Source of the DNA: Sandaracinus amylolyticus
Lineage (GTDB): Bacteria > Myxococcota_A > Polyangia > Polyangiales > Sandaracinaceae
DNA: 64,000 nt
Direction: 5' to 3'
NCBI RefSeq assembly: GCF_000737325.1
Contig: NZ_CP011125.1
Location: 9,995,945 to 10,059,944 of the forward strand
In this document: piece by piece, positions 1 to 8,966 of the stretch
Numbering within the stretch: the first letter of the stretch is position 1
Layout: each line of letters opens with the position of its first letter
Program-made: the position numbers and the translations under genes
The notes under the pieces: model-generated
Databases searched by the model: none
Seen by the model: only the letters and a program-made list of their open reading frames with translations
What the model was told of the DNA's origin: nothing

Positions 1-1
1 G

Positions 2-613
2 CTGCGCAACGAGGTCGCGCGACACCTCGCGGGGCTCGAGGTCGTGCAGCAGCGCATCGCGCGCGAGGTCTCGGAGCTCGCGGTCGGCTACCAGTCGAGC
101 CCGATCGTGCGCGAGGACAAGATCTCCATGCTCCAGGCACGCATCGGCAGCGCGGCGGGCGGCGAGACGCCGACGCTCGCGACGATGCGCGAGTTCGAGC
201 ACGGACCGCGCGCGGGATCCCGCGCGCCCGACGGGCGGGTCACCGTCGCGGGCAGCAGCGGGACCAAGCGGCTCGCGGAGATCCTCGACGGGCGCGCGTG
301 GACGCTGCTGCTCTTCGACGGTCGTCACGAGAGCGACGCGGGCTACGAGCGCTACGCGAAGCTGTGCGAGCGCATCGCGTCGCGGTGGGGCGCGTCCGTG
401 CGCGCATTCGTCGTCACGCCGCGCGCATCGCGCCCCGCGAAGCTCCCGGAGAGCGTGCCGGTGCTCCTCGATCCCGACGGCGACCTCGAGAAGCGCTACG
501 GCGCGACGAGCGAGTGCGCGTACCTGATCCGCCCCGATCTCTACGTCGGCTATCGCGGCCAGCCGATCGACGAGACGAAGCTCGACGCCTACCTCCGATC
601 GATCCTGCGCTGA
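2..613 (+). CDS. C-terminal part of FAD-dependent aromatic monooxygenase (partial)
   Basis: Only the last 203 codons are in the window; the frame is open from the left edge, so the gene starts upstream. The visible part matches the C-terminal region of PheA/TfdB-type flavoprotein hydroxylases (polyketide and aromatic-ring hydroxylases). A YQSSPIV segment is the usual end of the FAD/substrate domain. It is followed by the thioredoxin-like tail, with PGSRAPDGRV-type wording (here AGSRAPDGRV) and a closing LIRPDLYVGYRGQP motif. The catalytic FAD-binding part is not visible, so the substrate cannot be inferred. Its TGA overlaps the ATG of the next gene by one base, so the two are probably co-translated. 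Confidence 0.8.
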   Translation: MRNEVARHLAGLEVVQQRIAREVSELAVGYQSSPIVREDKISMLQARIGSAAGGETPTLATMREFEHGPRAGSRAPDGRVTVAGSSGTKRLAEILDGRAWTLLLFDGRHESDAGYERYAKLCERIASRWGASVRAFVVTPRASRPAKLPESVPVLLDPDGDLEKRYGATSECAYLIRPDLYVGYRGQPIDETKLDAYLRSILR

Positions 614-1419
614 TGACACGCAAGACTCTGCGCACGACGGCCGAGCTGATCGCCTGGATGGAGGGCGAGTACCTCTCCGAGGCCCTGCTTCGTCGCGCGA
701 CGCCGAAGCCGACCGCGAAACGCGCGCCGAGGTCGGTGCGGCTCGTGCTCGGGCTCGTCGTGCCCGAAGACCCGCCGCAGCTCCAGCAGTACACGCTCGA
801 GGCGCACGGCGTGACGCGCTGGACGCTCGATGGCGAGTGGGACGTCGACACGCCCCTCTCGTTCCCCGACGTCGAGCTGCCCGACGCGCCGGTCGCGATC
901 GTGATCGACGCGCCAGGTCGCATCGTGCTCACCGCGAGCCACGTCGAGGTCGAGCGCGGCGCGACCACCAAGTATCGCCCGCCGCCGCGTCCGCGCTCGG
1001 ACGAGCTCCTCGTGTGGGGCCCGCGCGAGATCTCGTGGCGCGACGTGCTCGCGGCGGTCGGCGCGCCCGCATCGACGCGCATCGTGTGCGTGCGGCACCG
1101 CGGCGGCGTGCTCCACGAGCAGGAGGTCGAAGGCGACGCGCTCGATGCGCGGTTCGTCGCGCCGCTCTTCGATCGGTTCGAGCTACGCACCGCGAGCGGC
1201 GAGCCCTGGGCCTCGATCCACCACATGCTCGCGATCGGCCGGACCGGGTTCTACTTGTCGATCACGCGCGCCCCGGGCGCCGACGACGATCGATGGGCGC
1301 GCGCGCGGCGCGCCCCGATCGAGCTCGGCGAGTGCGAGGTGATGAGCGGCTCGGTGCGCACCACGTCGAGCGAGTGGGCGCGCTGGCTTCAGAGATCCGC
1401 GGGGTCGAGCCCGACGTAG
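613..1419 (+). CDS. Hypothetical protein coupled to the monooxygenase
   Basis: This 268-residue protein starts at the ATG overlapping the upstream stop (TGATG). I do not recognise a family. It has no signal peptide or membrane segment and is rich in Arg, Pro and charged residues. A central stretch reads as short beta strands (for example [21 protein letters not shown]), consistent with a small soluble beta-rich fold. The one-base overlap implies co-expression with the monooxygenase. Its last 31 bases overlap the convergent acyl-CoA dehydrogenase gene, which is unusual enough that the exact C-terminus deserves caution. Confidence 0.6.
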   Translation: MTRKTLRTTAELIAWMEGEYLSEALLRRATPKPTAKRAPRSVRLVLGLVVPEDPPQLQQYTLEAHGVTRWTLDGEWDVDTPLSFPDVELPDAPVAIVIDAPGRIVLTASHVEVERGATTKYRPPPRPRSDELLVWGPREISWRDVLAAVGAPASTRIVCVRHRGGVLHEQEVEGDALDARFVAPLFDRFELRTASGEPWASIHHMLAIGRTGFYLSITRAPGADDDRWARARRAPIELGECEVMSGSVRTTSSEWARWLQRSAGSSPT

Positions 1420-3170
1420 CTCGGCTCCGCGCTCTCGCACAGCCGCGCGAGCACCTCGATGCGCGGCACCTCGGTCGCGATCCAGTACATCGCCGCGCGT
1501 TCGATCCCGCGCGCGAACGCCTCGTCGCGGCCCGCGATCGCCGCGCTCATGCGCGTCCACATCCACGCGATCGCGAGGATCGACGCGAGCTGCAGGTAGT
1601 CGGCGCTGTGCGCGAGCATCCCGTTCACGTCGCCCTTCATCCCGCGCGCGCCGAGCGCGCCGGTGAGCGCGACCACGCGCTCGAGCGCATCCCGCACCGA
1701 CTGGGTGCGCGCGCGATCGACGCCCGCTTCGTCGGCGCGCGCGCAGTCCGCGAGGATCTCCTCGCGCCACGTCATGATCGCCGCGCCTCCGCCCGCGACG
1801 ACCTTGCGACCCAGCAGATCGAGGCTCTGGATCCCGGTCGTCCCCTCGTGGATTGAGTTGAGCTTCTGATCGCGCAGCCACGACTCCGGCAGGTACTCCG
1901 ACGAGTAGCCGTAGCCGCCGTGGATCTGCACCGCGAGCGCGTTCGACTCGAAGCCGTACTCGGCGGGGAAGCTCTTCGCCATCGGCGTCAGCAGATCGAG
2001 CAGCAAGCGGCTCCGCTCGCGCAGGCTCGGATCGGTCGCGTGCTCCGCGAGATCGGCGTACTTCGCGCTCGTCGCGAGCAGGCAGAGCGCGCCTTCGACG
2101 ATCGCCTTCTGGCGCAGGAGCATGCGCCGCACGTCGGCGTGCTCGACCAGCGGCACCGGGGGCGTGGTCGCATCGACGACGCCGAGCGGACGTCCCTGCG
2201 TGCGCTCGCGCGCGTAGGCGAGCGACTCGTGGTACGCGACCGACGCCGTCGCGGTTGCGTTCACGCCGACCATCAGACGCGCCTCGTTCATCATCTGGAA
2301 CATGCAGCGCAGGCCCGAGTTCTCGGTGCCGATCAGCCAGCCGTGGCAGTCGTTGCGATCTCCGAGCGCGAGCGCGACCGAGGGCAGGCCCTTCCACCCG
2401 ATCTTGTGGATCACGCCGCTGATCGACACGTCGTTGTCGACCCACGCGTCGCCCTCGCGACGACGCTTCGGCACCGCGAACAGCGAGATGCCCTTGGTGC
2501 CCGGAGGTGCGCCGTCGATGCGCGCGAGCACGAGGTGCACGACGTTCTCGGTCACGTCGTGATCGCCGCCCGAGATGAAGATCTTCGCGCCGCGCAGGAG
2601 AAAATGACCCTGGTCAGTTCGCGTGGCGCGCGTCTGCACGTCGGCGAGCGACGAGCCCGCCTGGGGCTCGGTGAGCGTCATCGTGCCGGTCCAGCGCCCC
2701 TCGTAGAGGGGCGCCATGAACGTCTGCTTGGTCCACGCGTCGCCGAACGCCTCGATCAGGTGCGCCGCGCCGGTCGTGAGCCCCGCGTAGCCGTACGCCG
2801 AGAGATTGCCGGCCATCAGGTACGCGCTCGCGAGCGTCGACACCGTGAGCGGCAGCTGCTGACCGCCGACCGACGCGGGGCGCGTCGACGCGATCACGCC
2901 GAGCTCCGCGAGCTCCTTCCAGATCGCGCGCATCGCCGGATGCACGCGCACCTGCCCGCCCTCGAGGCGCGGCGGCGCTTCGTCCATCGCGCGATAGGTC
3001 GGGAAGAGCACCTCGCGCGCGAGGCGACGACACGCGCCGAGCCAGAGGTCGAACGTCTCGCGCTCGTGATCGGCGAACGCGGGCAGCGCAGCGAGCGACG
3101 GCGCGTCGAGCACGTCGTAGAGCAGGAAGTCGACGAAGCGATCGGAGATCAGCGGGTTCGCGCTCGGCAT
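1389..3170 (-). CDS. Acyl-CoA dehydrogenase (DmdC/FadE-like, long form)
   Basis: A 593-residue flavoprotein predicted to make the trans-2,3 double bond in an acyl-CoA, passing electrons to ETF. The middle-domain signature [10 protein letters not shown] is at residues 166-174. The IHEGTTGIQ segment (440-448) carries the presumed catalytic base, Glu442, followed by SLDLLGRK. The roughly 130-residue extension after residue 460 is the extra C-terminal domain of long acyl-CoA dehydrogenases, the class that includes 3-methylthiopropionyl-CoA dehydrogenase. The chain-length specificity is not evident. It is transcribed alone and divergently from the prenyltransferase gene, with a 68-bp gap that must hold both promoters. 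Confidence 0.9.
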   Translation of the reverse strand: MPSANPLISDRFVDFLLYDVLDAPSLAALPAFADHERETFDLWLGACRRLAREVLFPTYRAMDEAPPRLEGGQVRVHPAMRAIWKELAELGVIASTRPASVGGQQLPLTVSTLASAYLMAGNLSAYGYAGLTTGAAHLIEAFGDAWTKQTFMAPLYEGRWTGTMTLTEPQAGSSLADVQTRATRTDQGHFLLRGAKIFISGGDHDVTENVVHLVLARIDGAPPGTKGISLFAVPKRRREGDAWVDNDVSISGVIHKIGWKGLPSVALALGDRNDCHGWLIGTENSGLRCMFQMMNEARLMVGVNATATASVAYHESLAYARERTQGRPLGVVDATTPPVPLVEHADVRRMLLRQKAIVEGALCLLATSAKYADLAEHATDPSLRERSRLLLDLLTPMAKSFPAEYGFESNALAVQIHGGYGYSSEYLPESWLRDQKLNSIHEGTTGIQSLDLLGRKVVAGGGAAIMTWREEILADCARADEAGVDRARTQSVRDALERVVALTGALGARGMKGDVNGMLAHSADYLQLASILAIAWMWTRMSAAIAGRDEAFARGIERAAMYWIATEVPRIEVLARLCESAEPSYVGLDPADL

Positions 3171-3238
3171 GCGCGCACGCTAGCACCGCGATTCGCGCAC
3201 CGCGCGCCCGACCGCGGCGGTACCATCGCGGCCCGCTC

Positions 3239-4177
3239 GTGATCCGCGCTCTCTGGACCCTCGCCCGCCCCAAGGGGATGGTGCTCATCGCGTTCCTGCC
3301 GATGATCGGCTTCGGGTTCGCGTACTGGGATCACGGCTGCCGCATCCCGGGCTTCGGCGCGCTCGCGCCGCTCGGGCTCCTCGCGACGGTGTGGGCCGTG
3401 CCGCACATGGGCACGATGTGGCTGAACGCCGCGCTCGATCGCGACGAAGGACAAGTGCTCTTCGGCAAGAGCGTCCCGGTCCCGCCCGGCGTCGAGAAGT
3501 ACGCGTACCTGACGCTCGCGTTCTCGCTCGTCGCCGCGTTCGTGACCGACGTGGGCCTCGGCCTGTGCGTGCTCGGCTGCGCGATGCTCTCGGTGCTCTA
3601 CTCGCACCCGCGCACCGCGTGGAAGGGACACGCGATCCTCGGCCCGCTCGCGAACGCGATCGGCTACGGCGTGCTCTCGCCGCTCGGCGGGTTCCTGCTC
3701 TCGGATCTGCCGCCGACCCCGCGCGGCGCGGCCACGCTCGCGCTGAGCGTCACGTACATCGTCGCGGCGTACCTCGCGGCCCAGGCGTTCCAGGAGGACG
3801 AGGATCGCGCGCGCGGCTATCGCACCCTCGTCGCGCTGCGCGGCGCGCGGTTCACGCTCGACGTCACGCGCGCATTCCTCGCGCTCTCGGTGATCCTCAC
3901 GCTCGTGCTCGCGGCGATCGGCTGGTACCCGCGGCTCGTGCTCCTCGCCGCGCCGGCGTTCCTCGCGGCCGAGCGCTATCTCGCGCGATGGCGCGACGTG
4001 CCGGGCGGCGGCGATGGATCGTGGGCCGCCGGGTTCTTCGTGCGGATGATGATCGCGGGGCTCGTCTGCATCGTCGCGGTCTCCGCCGACTACGGCTGGA
4101 GCCAGCTGCGCGGCGAGCCCGCGGGGGGCGTCGCGACCGCGTCGGGGCGGCCTGCCACACCGGCGTGCGGCGGCTGA
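3239..4177 (+). CDS. UbiA-family prenyltransferase
   Basis: A 312-residue integral membrane protein with about eight hydrophobic segments. It has the two Asp-rich motifs that bind Mg-diphosphate in this family: NAALDRDEG (N63, D67, D69) and a second, QEDEDRARG, at about residues 185-193. Between them lies the YSHPRTAWKG loop. Relatives transfer polyprenyl groups to aromatic or other acceptors (quinones, haem O, chlorophyll, archaeal lipids); the acceptor cannot be told here. It starts at a GTG 68 bp from the divergent acyl-CoA dehydrogenase. No Shine-Dalgarno sequence is obvious. Confidence 0.85.
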   Translation: MIRALWTLARPKGMVLIAFLPMIGFGFAYWDHGCRIPGFGALAPLGLLATVWAVPHMGTMWLNAALDRDEGQVLFGKSVPVPPGVEKYAYLTLAFSLVAAFVTDVGLGLCVLGCAMLSVLYSHPRTAWKGHAILGPLANAIGYGVLSPLGGFLLSDLPPTPRGAATLALSVTYIVAAYLAAQAFQEDEDRARGYRTLVALRGARFTLDVTRAFLALSVILTLVLAAIGWYPRLVLLAAPAFLAAERYLARWRDVPGGGDGSWAAGFFVRMMIAGLVCIVAVSADYGWSQLRGEPAGGVATASGRPATPACGG

Positions 4178-4665
4178 TCCGCGGTCGCGATCGATGCTCT
4201 CTTTCTCGCGCGCGTGCGCGGGAGATCGCATCTCGAAAAACGCGCGCCACCCGATTGACACTCGAGATCGACCTCGTCAGTCTCCGGGCTCATGGACGAG
4301 CGCGCACGGCGGAGCGCTACTGCTTCCGACCCCGCCCAAACGGAGCCGCCAGGACCCGTCCCAAGACCTTCGCGATCGACGGCGATCTGCGTCACACACG
4401 ACGCCGCGCCGGCGATCGCGATCCTCGACGGTCCTGACTGGTCCCACGTTCCCCTCGCACTCGTCCCCGACGCCTCGTCGGAGCGGCGCGCCATCGCATC
4501 CATCGTGGACGCGACTCGCGCTCGCTCCGTGAGGTCTCCGTTCCGTTCGCTCGCTCCGGCCCGCCTCGCCCGGGTCGGACGGCCGCGGCGCGCACTTCTC
4601 GCGTGCCCTGCCGTTGACGGCGATCTCTGCCCCGCGCTCGGACGAGCGCGCTCCTACGAGCACTG
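4178..4665. other. Gene-free interval
   Basis: About 490 bp between the prenyltransferase and the first ATP-grasp gene. Open frames exist on both strands but look like GC-driven shadows: Arg/Ser-rich, no family resemblance, no ribosome binding site. A short direct repeat, GACGGCGATCT, occurs near 4379 and 4618. I see no convincing promoter, terminator or RNA gene. Confidence 0.5.
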
Positions 4666-5958
4666 ATGGACACGCATCGCAATTCTCCTTCGCGTCGCGG
4701 CGCGACTCGCGCGCCCAGCATCGTCTCGCTCGGTGGTCCTTCCTATCCGCACTCCCACCGCTACGGCCTCGCGCCGCGCATCGTGCGCGCGCTCGGCACC
4801 GCGGTCCCCGGCCGCTTCGACGCCGAGGTCGGCCCTTCGATGCGCGGCGGCGCGCCCGGCGCGCCGATGCGCCTTCCGTCGTCGTTCGGCGGCGCGCTGC
4901 GCACGCACATGAAGAGCCTCGGTGAAGGCCCGCGCACGACCGACGTGCGCACGATCGGCATCGCGTACGACCTCAAGGCCGACTTCGAGCGCGTCGCGCG
5001 TCGCACCCTCGGCGACGTCGAGATGCCCGACGACGCCTTCGAGGAGTACGACTCGGACGCGACCGTCGCGGCGATCGAAGAGGCGCTCGGCGCGAACGGC
5101 TATCGCACCCGGCGTCTCGGCAGCGGTCGCTCGTTCCTCGCGCGCGCGATGCAGGAGCCGGGCGATCTCGTCTTCAACATCGCCGAGGGCTACGGCACGC
5201 GATCGCGCGAGGCGCACGTGCCGAGCGCGCTCGAGATGCTCGGCGTGCCCTACACGCACTCGGATCCGCTGACGCTCGCGCTGACGCTCGACAAGGCGAT
5301 GGCCAAGCGCGTCGTCGCGTCGGCGGGCGTGCCCACGCCGCGCTTCGTCGTCGTCGAGAACGTCGAGCAGCTCCACGACGTGCCGCTCGCGTTCCCGCTG
5401 ATCGCGAAGCCGCTCTTCGAGGGCTCGAGCATGGGCGTGCGCAAGCACAGCCGCGTGGTCGATCTCTACGATCTGCGCGAGCTCTGCGGGCAGCTCCTCG
5501 CGGACTACCGCGAGCCGGTGCTCGTCGAGGAGTTCTGCTCGGGCCCCGAGTTCACGGTGGGCATCCTCGGCACCGGCGCGAGCGCGCAGGTGATCGGCGC
5601 GATGGAGATCGTGCCCCGCAACTGTGCGGTCGAGGAGTTCGTGTACTCGTTGGAGGTCAAACGAAATTACCTCGAAGAGGTCGAGTACCACGTCCCGCCG
5701 CGTCGCCCCGACGAGCTGGTGCGCGCGGTCGAGGACGTCGCGCTCGCGGCGTATCGTGCGCTCGCGTGCCGCGACGTCGGTCGCGTCGACGTGCGCCTCG
5801 GCGACGACGGTGAGCCGAAGTTCCTCGAGGTGAATCCGCTGCCGGGGCTGAACCCGGTGACGGGCGACCTGGTGATCCTCGCGCGCGCGAACGGGCTCGG
5901 GTATGCGGACCTGATCGGGCGGATCGTCGAAGGAGCGCGCGAGAGACAAGGGCTGTGA
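4666..5958 (+). CDS. ATP-grasp ligase, D-alanine-D-alanine ligase-like (first of two)
   Basis: A 430-residue protein whose residues from about 150 on follow the Ddl-type ATP-grasp fold. FNIAEGYGTRSREAHVPSAL lies in the substrate-binding part. LALDKAMAK-type wording (here LTLDKAMAK) precedes ASAGVPTPRFVV. IAKPLFEGSSMGV is the ATP-binding strand-loop. DVRLGDDGEPKFLEVNPLPG carries the metal-binding Glu/Asn. The first 90 or so residues are Arg/Pro/Gly-rich and unlike Ddl, so the real start may be a later ATG such as 4909. It probably ligates an amino acid or small peptide; a peptidoglycan role is not proven. A second ATP-grasp gene follows 517 bp downstream. Confidence 0.8.
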   Translation: MDTHRNSPSRRGATRAPSIVSLGGPSYPHSHRYGLAPRIVRALGTAVPGRFDAEVGPSMRGGAPGAPMRLPSSFGGALRTHMKSLGEGPRTTDVRTIGIAYDLKADFERVARRTLGDVEMPDDAFEEYDSDATVAAIEEALGANGYRTRRLGSGRSFLARAMQEPGDLVFNIAEGYGTRSREAHVPSALEMLGVPYTHSDPLTLALTLDKAMAKRVVASAGVPTPRFVVVENVEQLHDVPLAFPLIAKPLFEGSSMGVRKHSRVVDLYDLRELCGQLLADYREPVLVEEFCSGPEFTVGILGTGASAQVIGAMEIVPRNCAVEEFVYSLEVKRNYLEEVEYHVPPRRPDELVRAVEDVALAAYRALACRDVGRVDVRLGDDGEPKFLEVNPLPGLNPVTGDLVILARANGLGYADLIGRIVEGARERQGL

Positions 5959-5973
5959 ACGTCTCGGTGTGAG

Positions 5974-6157
5974 GCGCGGGGTGGAGGGTCCGCCGCCCGG
6001 GTGCTCGCGGGCTGCTGAACGGAAGGCCGCGAGCGTCGGGAGTCGGTGGTCGCATCGCGGCGCGCGCTTCGCGCGTCTGCCGCGATGCTTCGATCAGTGT
6101 CTGATCGGCGTCTGCGAGCCCCCGTCGCACGAGGGCGTCGGACCCTCCACCCCGCGC
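5974..6157. repeat. Long inverted repeat with centred hairpin
   Basis: A perfect 18-bp inverted repeat, GCGCGGGGTGGAGGGTCC at 5974-5991 and its complement at 6140-6157, encloses 148 bp. Near the centre lies a second perfect inverted repeat (GCATCGCGGC 6052-6061, complement 6079-6088) that can fold further through CGCGC-TTC-GCGCG. A third small hairpin, CGATCAG-TGT-CTGATCG, is at 6091-6107. No open frame of interest covers it. It resembles in size and layout the element at 50285-50458. It could be a miniature element, a structured RNA or paired transcription-stop structures. Confidence 0.6.
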
Positions 6158-6364
6158 CCGGTACGGCGGTTCTGCCGTCTCGCTGGGGTAGGGTGCGATG
6201 GCTCGCGACCGGTCCGCGCTTCGCCGCGGCCCGGACGCTCGCGTGTCGCACCGCGCTTCGCGCGTGTGCGCGCTGCGCGCGAGAATGAAGTGACCTCGAT
6301 GCGCCTCGATTCGTGATGCGGAGTACGAACGATCGCGATCGATCGAACCACGTCGTGACTCGTA

Positions 6365-6383
6365 CACGTGCACGTGCCACGTG
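6365..6383. promoter_or_regulatory. Cluster of three CACGTG motifs
   Basis: Three CACGTG hexamers lie at 6365-6370, 6371-6376 and 6378-6383, about 95 bp upstream of the second ATP-grasp gene. A pair of the same hexamers occurs at 37524 and 37536, before the WbuC-type gene. Such palindromes can be regulator sites, but this hexamer is not rare in DNA of this composition. Only weak support. Confidence 0.2.
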
Positions 6384-6475
6384 CTCGTGCACGGCTGTTC
6401 CAGCGCTTGCAGATCGAGATCCGATCTCCCACGCGCACGATCTGAGATGATCCCCGCGCGCGCTCGGCTGTACCC

Positions 6476-7513
6476 ATGACGTCTCTCCGCTCCATCGCGA
6501 TCCTCTGGGACTCCCTCTCGACCACCTCCGCCACCTCCGCCGAGACCGGCGCTGCCGAGGCCGCCGCCGTCGCGTCGATCGGCGGCGTCATCGACGAGGT
6601 CGCGCACGTCGCGGCGTCGCTCGGGCTGCGCGTCGAGCGCGTCCCGCTCGCGAGCGACGCGCGCACGATGCTCGCGCAGGTCGCCGCGATCGATGCCGAC
6701 GTCGTGGTGAACCTCGCCGAGAGCTGGGCCGGCCGCGTGCGCAACGAGGCCGGTGTCGCGTGGACGCTCGAGCTCCGCGGCTGCGCGTACACCGGCGCGA
6801 CCCCGCGCGCGCTCGCGCTCTGCCTCGAGAAGCCGCTCACCCGCGCGCTGCTCGCCAGCGCCGGCGTCCCCGTGCCCGAGGGCGCGACGATGAGCGATGC
6901 GCGCGCGCCCTGGCCGCTCGATGTGCGCGGACCGTGGATCGTGAAGCCTGCCGCGCAGGACGCGAGCCACGGCGTCGACGCGACCAGCGTGGTGCACGAC
7001 GAGCGCGCCGCGCGCGCGCGTGTCGATCACCTGATCACCCGCGGCCTCGGCCCCGCGCTGATCGAGCGCTACGTCGACGGCCGCGAGCTCAACGTCTCGA
7101 TCGTCGAGCTCGACGGTGCGCCTCCGCGAGCGCTGCCGATCGCCGAGATCGACTACTCGCAGTTTCCCGCAGAATTGCCGCGAATCCTGACGTTCGCGGC
7201 GAAGTGGGACGAGACGAGCGACGAGTACCGCGGCAGCGCGAGCGTCGAAGCGCGCGACCTCGATCCGACCCGACGCGCCCGCGTCGAGCAGGTCGCGCTC
7301 GCGGCATGGCGCGCGCTCGGTCTGCGCGACTACGGGCGCGTCGATCTGCGTCTCGATCGCGACGGCGCGCCGTTCGTGATCGACGTGAACCCCAACCCCG
7401 ACCTCTCGCGCGGTGCCGGCCTCTGCCTCGCCGCGGAGCGCGCCGGGATCGGCTACGAGGGCCTGATCGCGGGCCTCCTGCGAGGAGCAGCACGTCGTGC
7501 GCATCCGGACTGA
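6476..7513 (+). CDS. ATP-grasp ligase, D-alanine-D-alanine ligase-like (second of two)
   Basis: A 345-residue protein with the length and order of a Ddl-type ATP-grasp enzyme. VVVNLAESWAGRVRNEAGV is in the N-lobe, followed by ALCLEKPLTRALLASAGVPV. WIVKPAAQDASHGVD is the ATP-binding loop. DLRLDRDGAPFVIDVNPNPD carries the metal-binding Asp and Asn. It differs from the upstream paralogue and lacks that protein's long N-terminal extension. It overlaps the downstream GNAT gene by 17 bp, so the two are translated together. A role in making a small peptide or modified amino acid is inferred from this pairing, not demonstrated. Confidence 0.82.
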   Translation: MTSLRSIAILWDSLSTTSATSAETGAAEAAAVASIGGVIDEVAHVAASLGLRVERVPLASDARTMLAQVAAIDADVVVNLAESWAGRVRNEAGVAWTLELRGCAYTGATPRALALCLEKPLTRALLASAGVPVPEGATMSDARAPWPLDVRGPWIVKPAAQDASHGVDATSVVHDERAARARVDHLITRGLGPALIERYVDGRELNVSIVELDGAPPRALPIAEIDYSQFPAELPRILTFAAKWDETSDEYRGSASVEARDLDPTRRARVEQVALAAWRALGLRDYGRVDLRLDRDGAPFVIDVNPNPDLSRGAGLCLAAERAGIGYEGLIAGLLRGAARRAHPD

Positions 7514-7973
7514 GCTCCGCCCCACCGATCGCGAGGCGATCGCGCGCATCGTGCGCGCCGTCGGTGTGTTCCGCCCCGACGAGGTCGACGTCGCGATGGA
7601 GCTCGTCGACGAGGGGCTCTCCACCAACGCCGACCAATACTTCTTCGCGGTCGCCGAGGACGATCACGGCGCCGTGCTCGGCTACGCGTGCTGGGGCCAC
7701 GCGCCGATGACCGACGCGACCTACGACCTCTACTGGATCGCGGTCGACCCGACCCGCCACGGCGGCGGCATCGGACAGAAGCTCCTCGCCGCGTGCGAGG
7801 ACGACGTGCGCGCGCGCGGCGGACGCCTCCTCCTGATCGAGACCGAGGGCACGCCCGACTACGAGCCGACGCGTCGCTTCTATCTGCGCGCCGGCTATCC
7901 CGAGATCGCGCGAGTGCGCGACTATTACCGCGTGGGCGCGGACAAGATCGTCTACGGGCGGAGCCTCGCGTGA
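7497..7973 (+). CDS. GNAT-family N-acetyltransferase
   Basis: A 158-residue single-domain GNAT protein. The acetyl-CoA pyrophosphate-binding motif A is clear: LYWIAVDPTRHGGGIGQKLL, with the R-x-x-G-x-G type loop. The closing motif PTRRFYLRAGYPE is typical of the fold. The GTG start at 7497 is preceded by GAGGAG inside the end of the upstream ligase gene. Its stop overlaps the next start (GTGA at 7970). Given the neighbours, it may acetylate the product or substrate of the ATP-grasp enzymes. Confidence 0.88.
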   Translation: MRIRTELRPTDREAIARIVRAVGVFRPDEVDVAMELVDEGLSTNADQYFFAVAEDDHGAVLGYACWGHAPMTDATYDLYWIAVDPTRHGGGIGQKLLAACEDDVRARGGRLLLIETEGTPDYEPTRRFYLRAGYPEIARVRDYYRVGADKIVYGRSLA

Positions 7974-8509
7974 AGAAGGCACTGCCGGTCGTCAACGGGG
8001 ACGCCGCGCGCTTCGAGTGCGTGTGGCCGGGATGCGGCGGCGCGTGCTGCAAGGACTCGCGCCCGCCCGTGAGCGAGGGTGAGGCAGCGCGCATCGCCGA
8101 GGCGATCCCGCGCGTGGTCGCGAGGCTGCGCCCCGCCGCGCGGCGCGTGGTCGAGCGCGGTGCGTGGGTCACGAAGCGGATGAAGCACGGCCGCCCCATG
8201 CTCGCGATCGCCGACGCGTACTGCGTGTTCTACGCCGAGGGCTGCGCGCTCCACGTGCTGGGCGCGAGCGAGGGCGACAAGAACAAGTACAAGCCCGCGA
8301 CGTGCATCACGTTTCCGCTCGATCGCGACGATCACGATCGCTGGTACGTGCGCCAACACGGGGTCGAGAACGAGCAGTGGACCGAGCTCGCGTGCCTCGA
8401 CCCGGGCGCGTCCTCGAACCGCGCGGTCGACTCGCTGCGCGAGGAGATCGCGTTCGCCGAGCGCGTCGAAGCGGGGCTCGAGACGTGGCGACGCCCGAAC
8501 GGTCGTTGA
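7970..8509 (+). CDS. Cys-rich putative metal/iron-sulfur-binding protein (YkgJ/DUF3109-like)
   Basis: A 179-residue protein with a cysteine cluster near the N-terminus (C-x5-C-x3-CC, from ECVWPGCGGACCKD) and further cysteines in YCVFYAEGCALH, ATCITF and ELACLD. This spacing resembles the YkgJ/DUF3109 families, thought to bind a metal or Fe-S cluster; their reactions are unknown. It starts at a GTG whose last two bases form the start of the upstream TGA, so it is the last gene of the ATP-grasp/GNAT/Cys-rich operon. The family link is by pattern only. Confidence 0.65.
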   Translation: MKKALPVVNGDAARFECVWPGCGGACCKDSRPPVSEGEAARIAEAIPRVVARLRPAARRVVERGAWVTKRMKHGRPMLAIADAYCVFYAEGCALHVLGASEGDKNKYKPATCITFPLDRDDHDRWYVRQHGVENEQWTELACLDPGASSNRAVDSLREEIAFAERVEAGLETWRRPNGR

Positions 8510-8521
8510 TGCACGGACGCG

Positions 8522-8866
8522 TCAGCCGTCCCACGACGACAGCGCGATCCCGAGCGTCGCGCTGAACGATCCGCGGGACATCGGGCGCGCGGGATCGGGG
8601 CTCGAAGGGATGCCCTCGGTCCGCACGTCGACGAGGATCGCGAGATCTTCGGTCAGCGAGATCCCGACCCAGCCGTTGCGCACGTAGAGCAGCTCGCTCA
8701 CCGGGAACGTCTCCCGAAGCACCTCCTCGAGCGTCGGCACCTCGAGCTCGAGCTCGATCGCGAACGATGGACGGGGCGTTCGATCTCGCTCGCGATCCGC
8801 CTCGAGCGCGGCCGGTGGGCCTTGCACGAGCATCGTGGCGAGGAGCAGTGCGGCGAGGCCCTGCAT
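8522..8866 (-). CDS. Small secreted hypothetical protein
   Basis: A 114-residue protein beginning MQGLAALLLATMLVQG, a short signal peptide. It is followed by a mature region of alternating hydrophobic and acidic residues that reads as beta strands. No family is recognised. It is convergent with the Cys-rich gene, with 12 bp between the stops. A longer in-frame extension upstream exists but is low-complexity, so the start at 8866 is preferred because it puts the signal peptide first. Confidence 0.5.
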   Translation of the reverse strand: MQGLAALLLATMLVQGPPAALEADRERDRTPRPSFAIELELEVPTLEEVLRETFPVSELLYVRNGWVGISLTEDLAILVDVRTEGIPSSPDPARPMSRGSFSATLGIALSSWDG

Positions 8867-8966
8867 GTCGCGGATCCACAGCAATCGAGGGGCCACCGAG
8901 ATCGCTTGCGGCGAGTCGTCGCGAGGTGTGTCGTGCGCGCCTCGCGCGTAGCATCGAGCGACCCTC

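Noticed and set aside
1183-2445. Long minus-strand open frame over the acyl-CoA dehydrogenase gene
   Set aside because: Arg/Ala/Asp-rich shadow in another frame of the real gene; no family resemblance.
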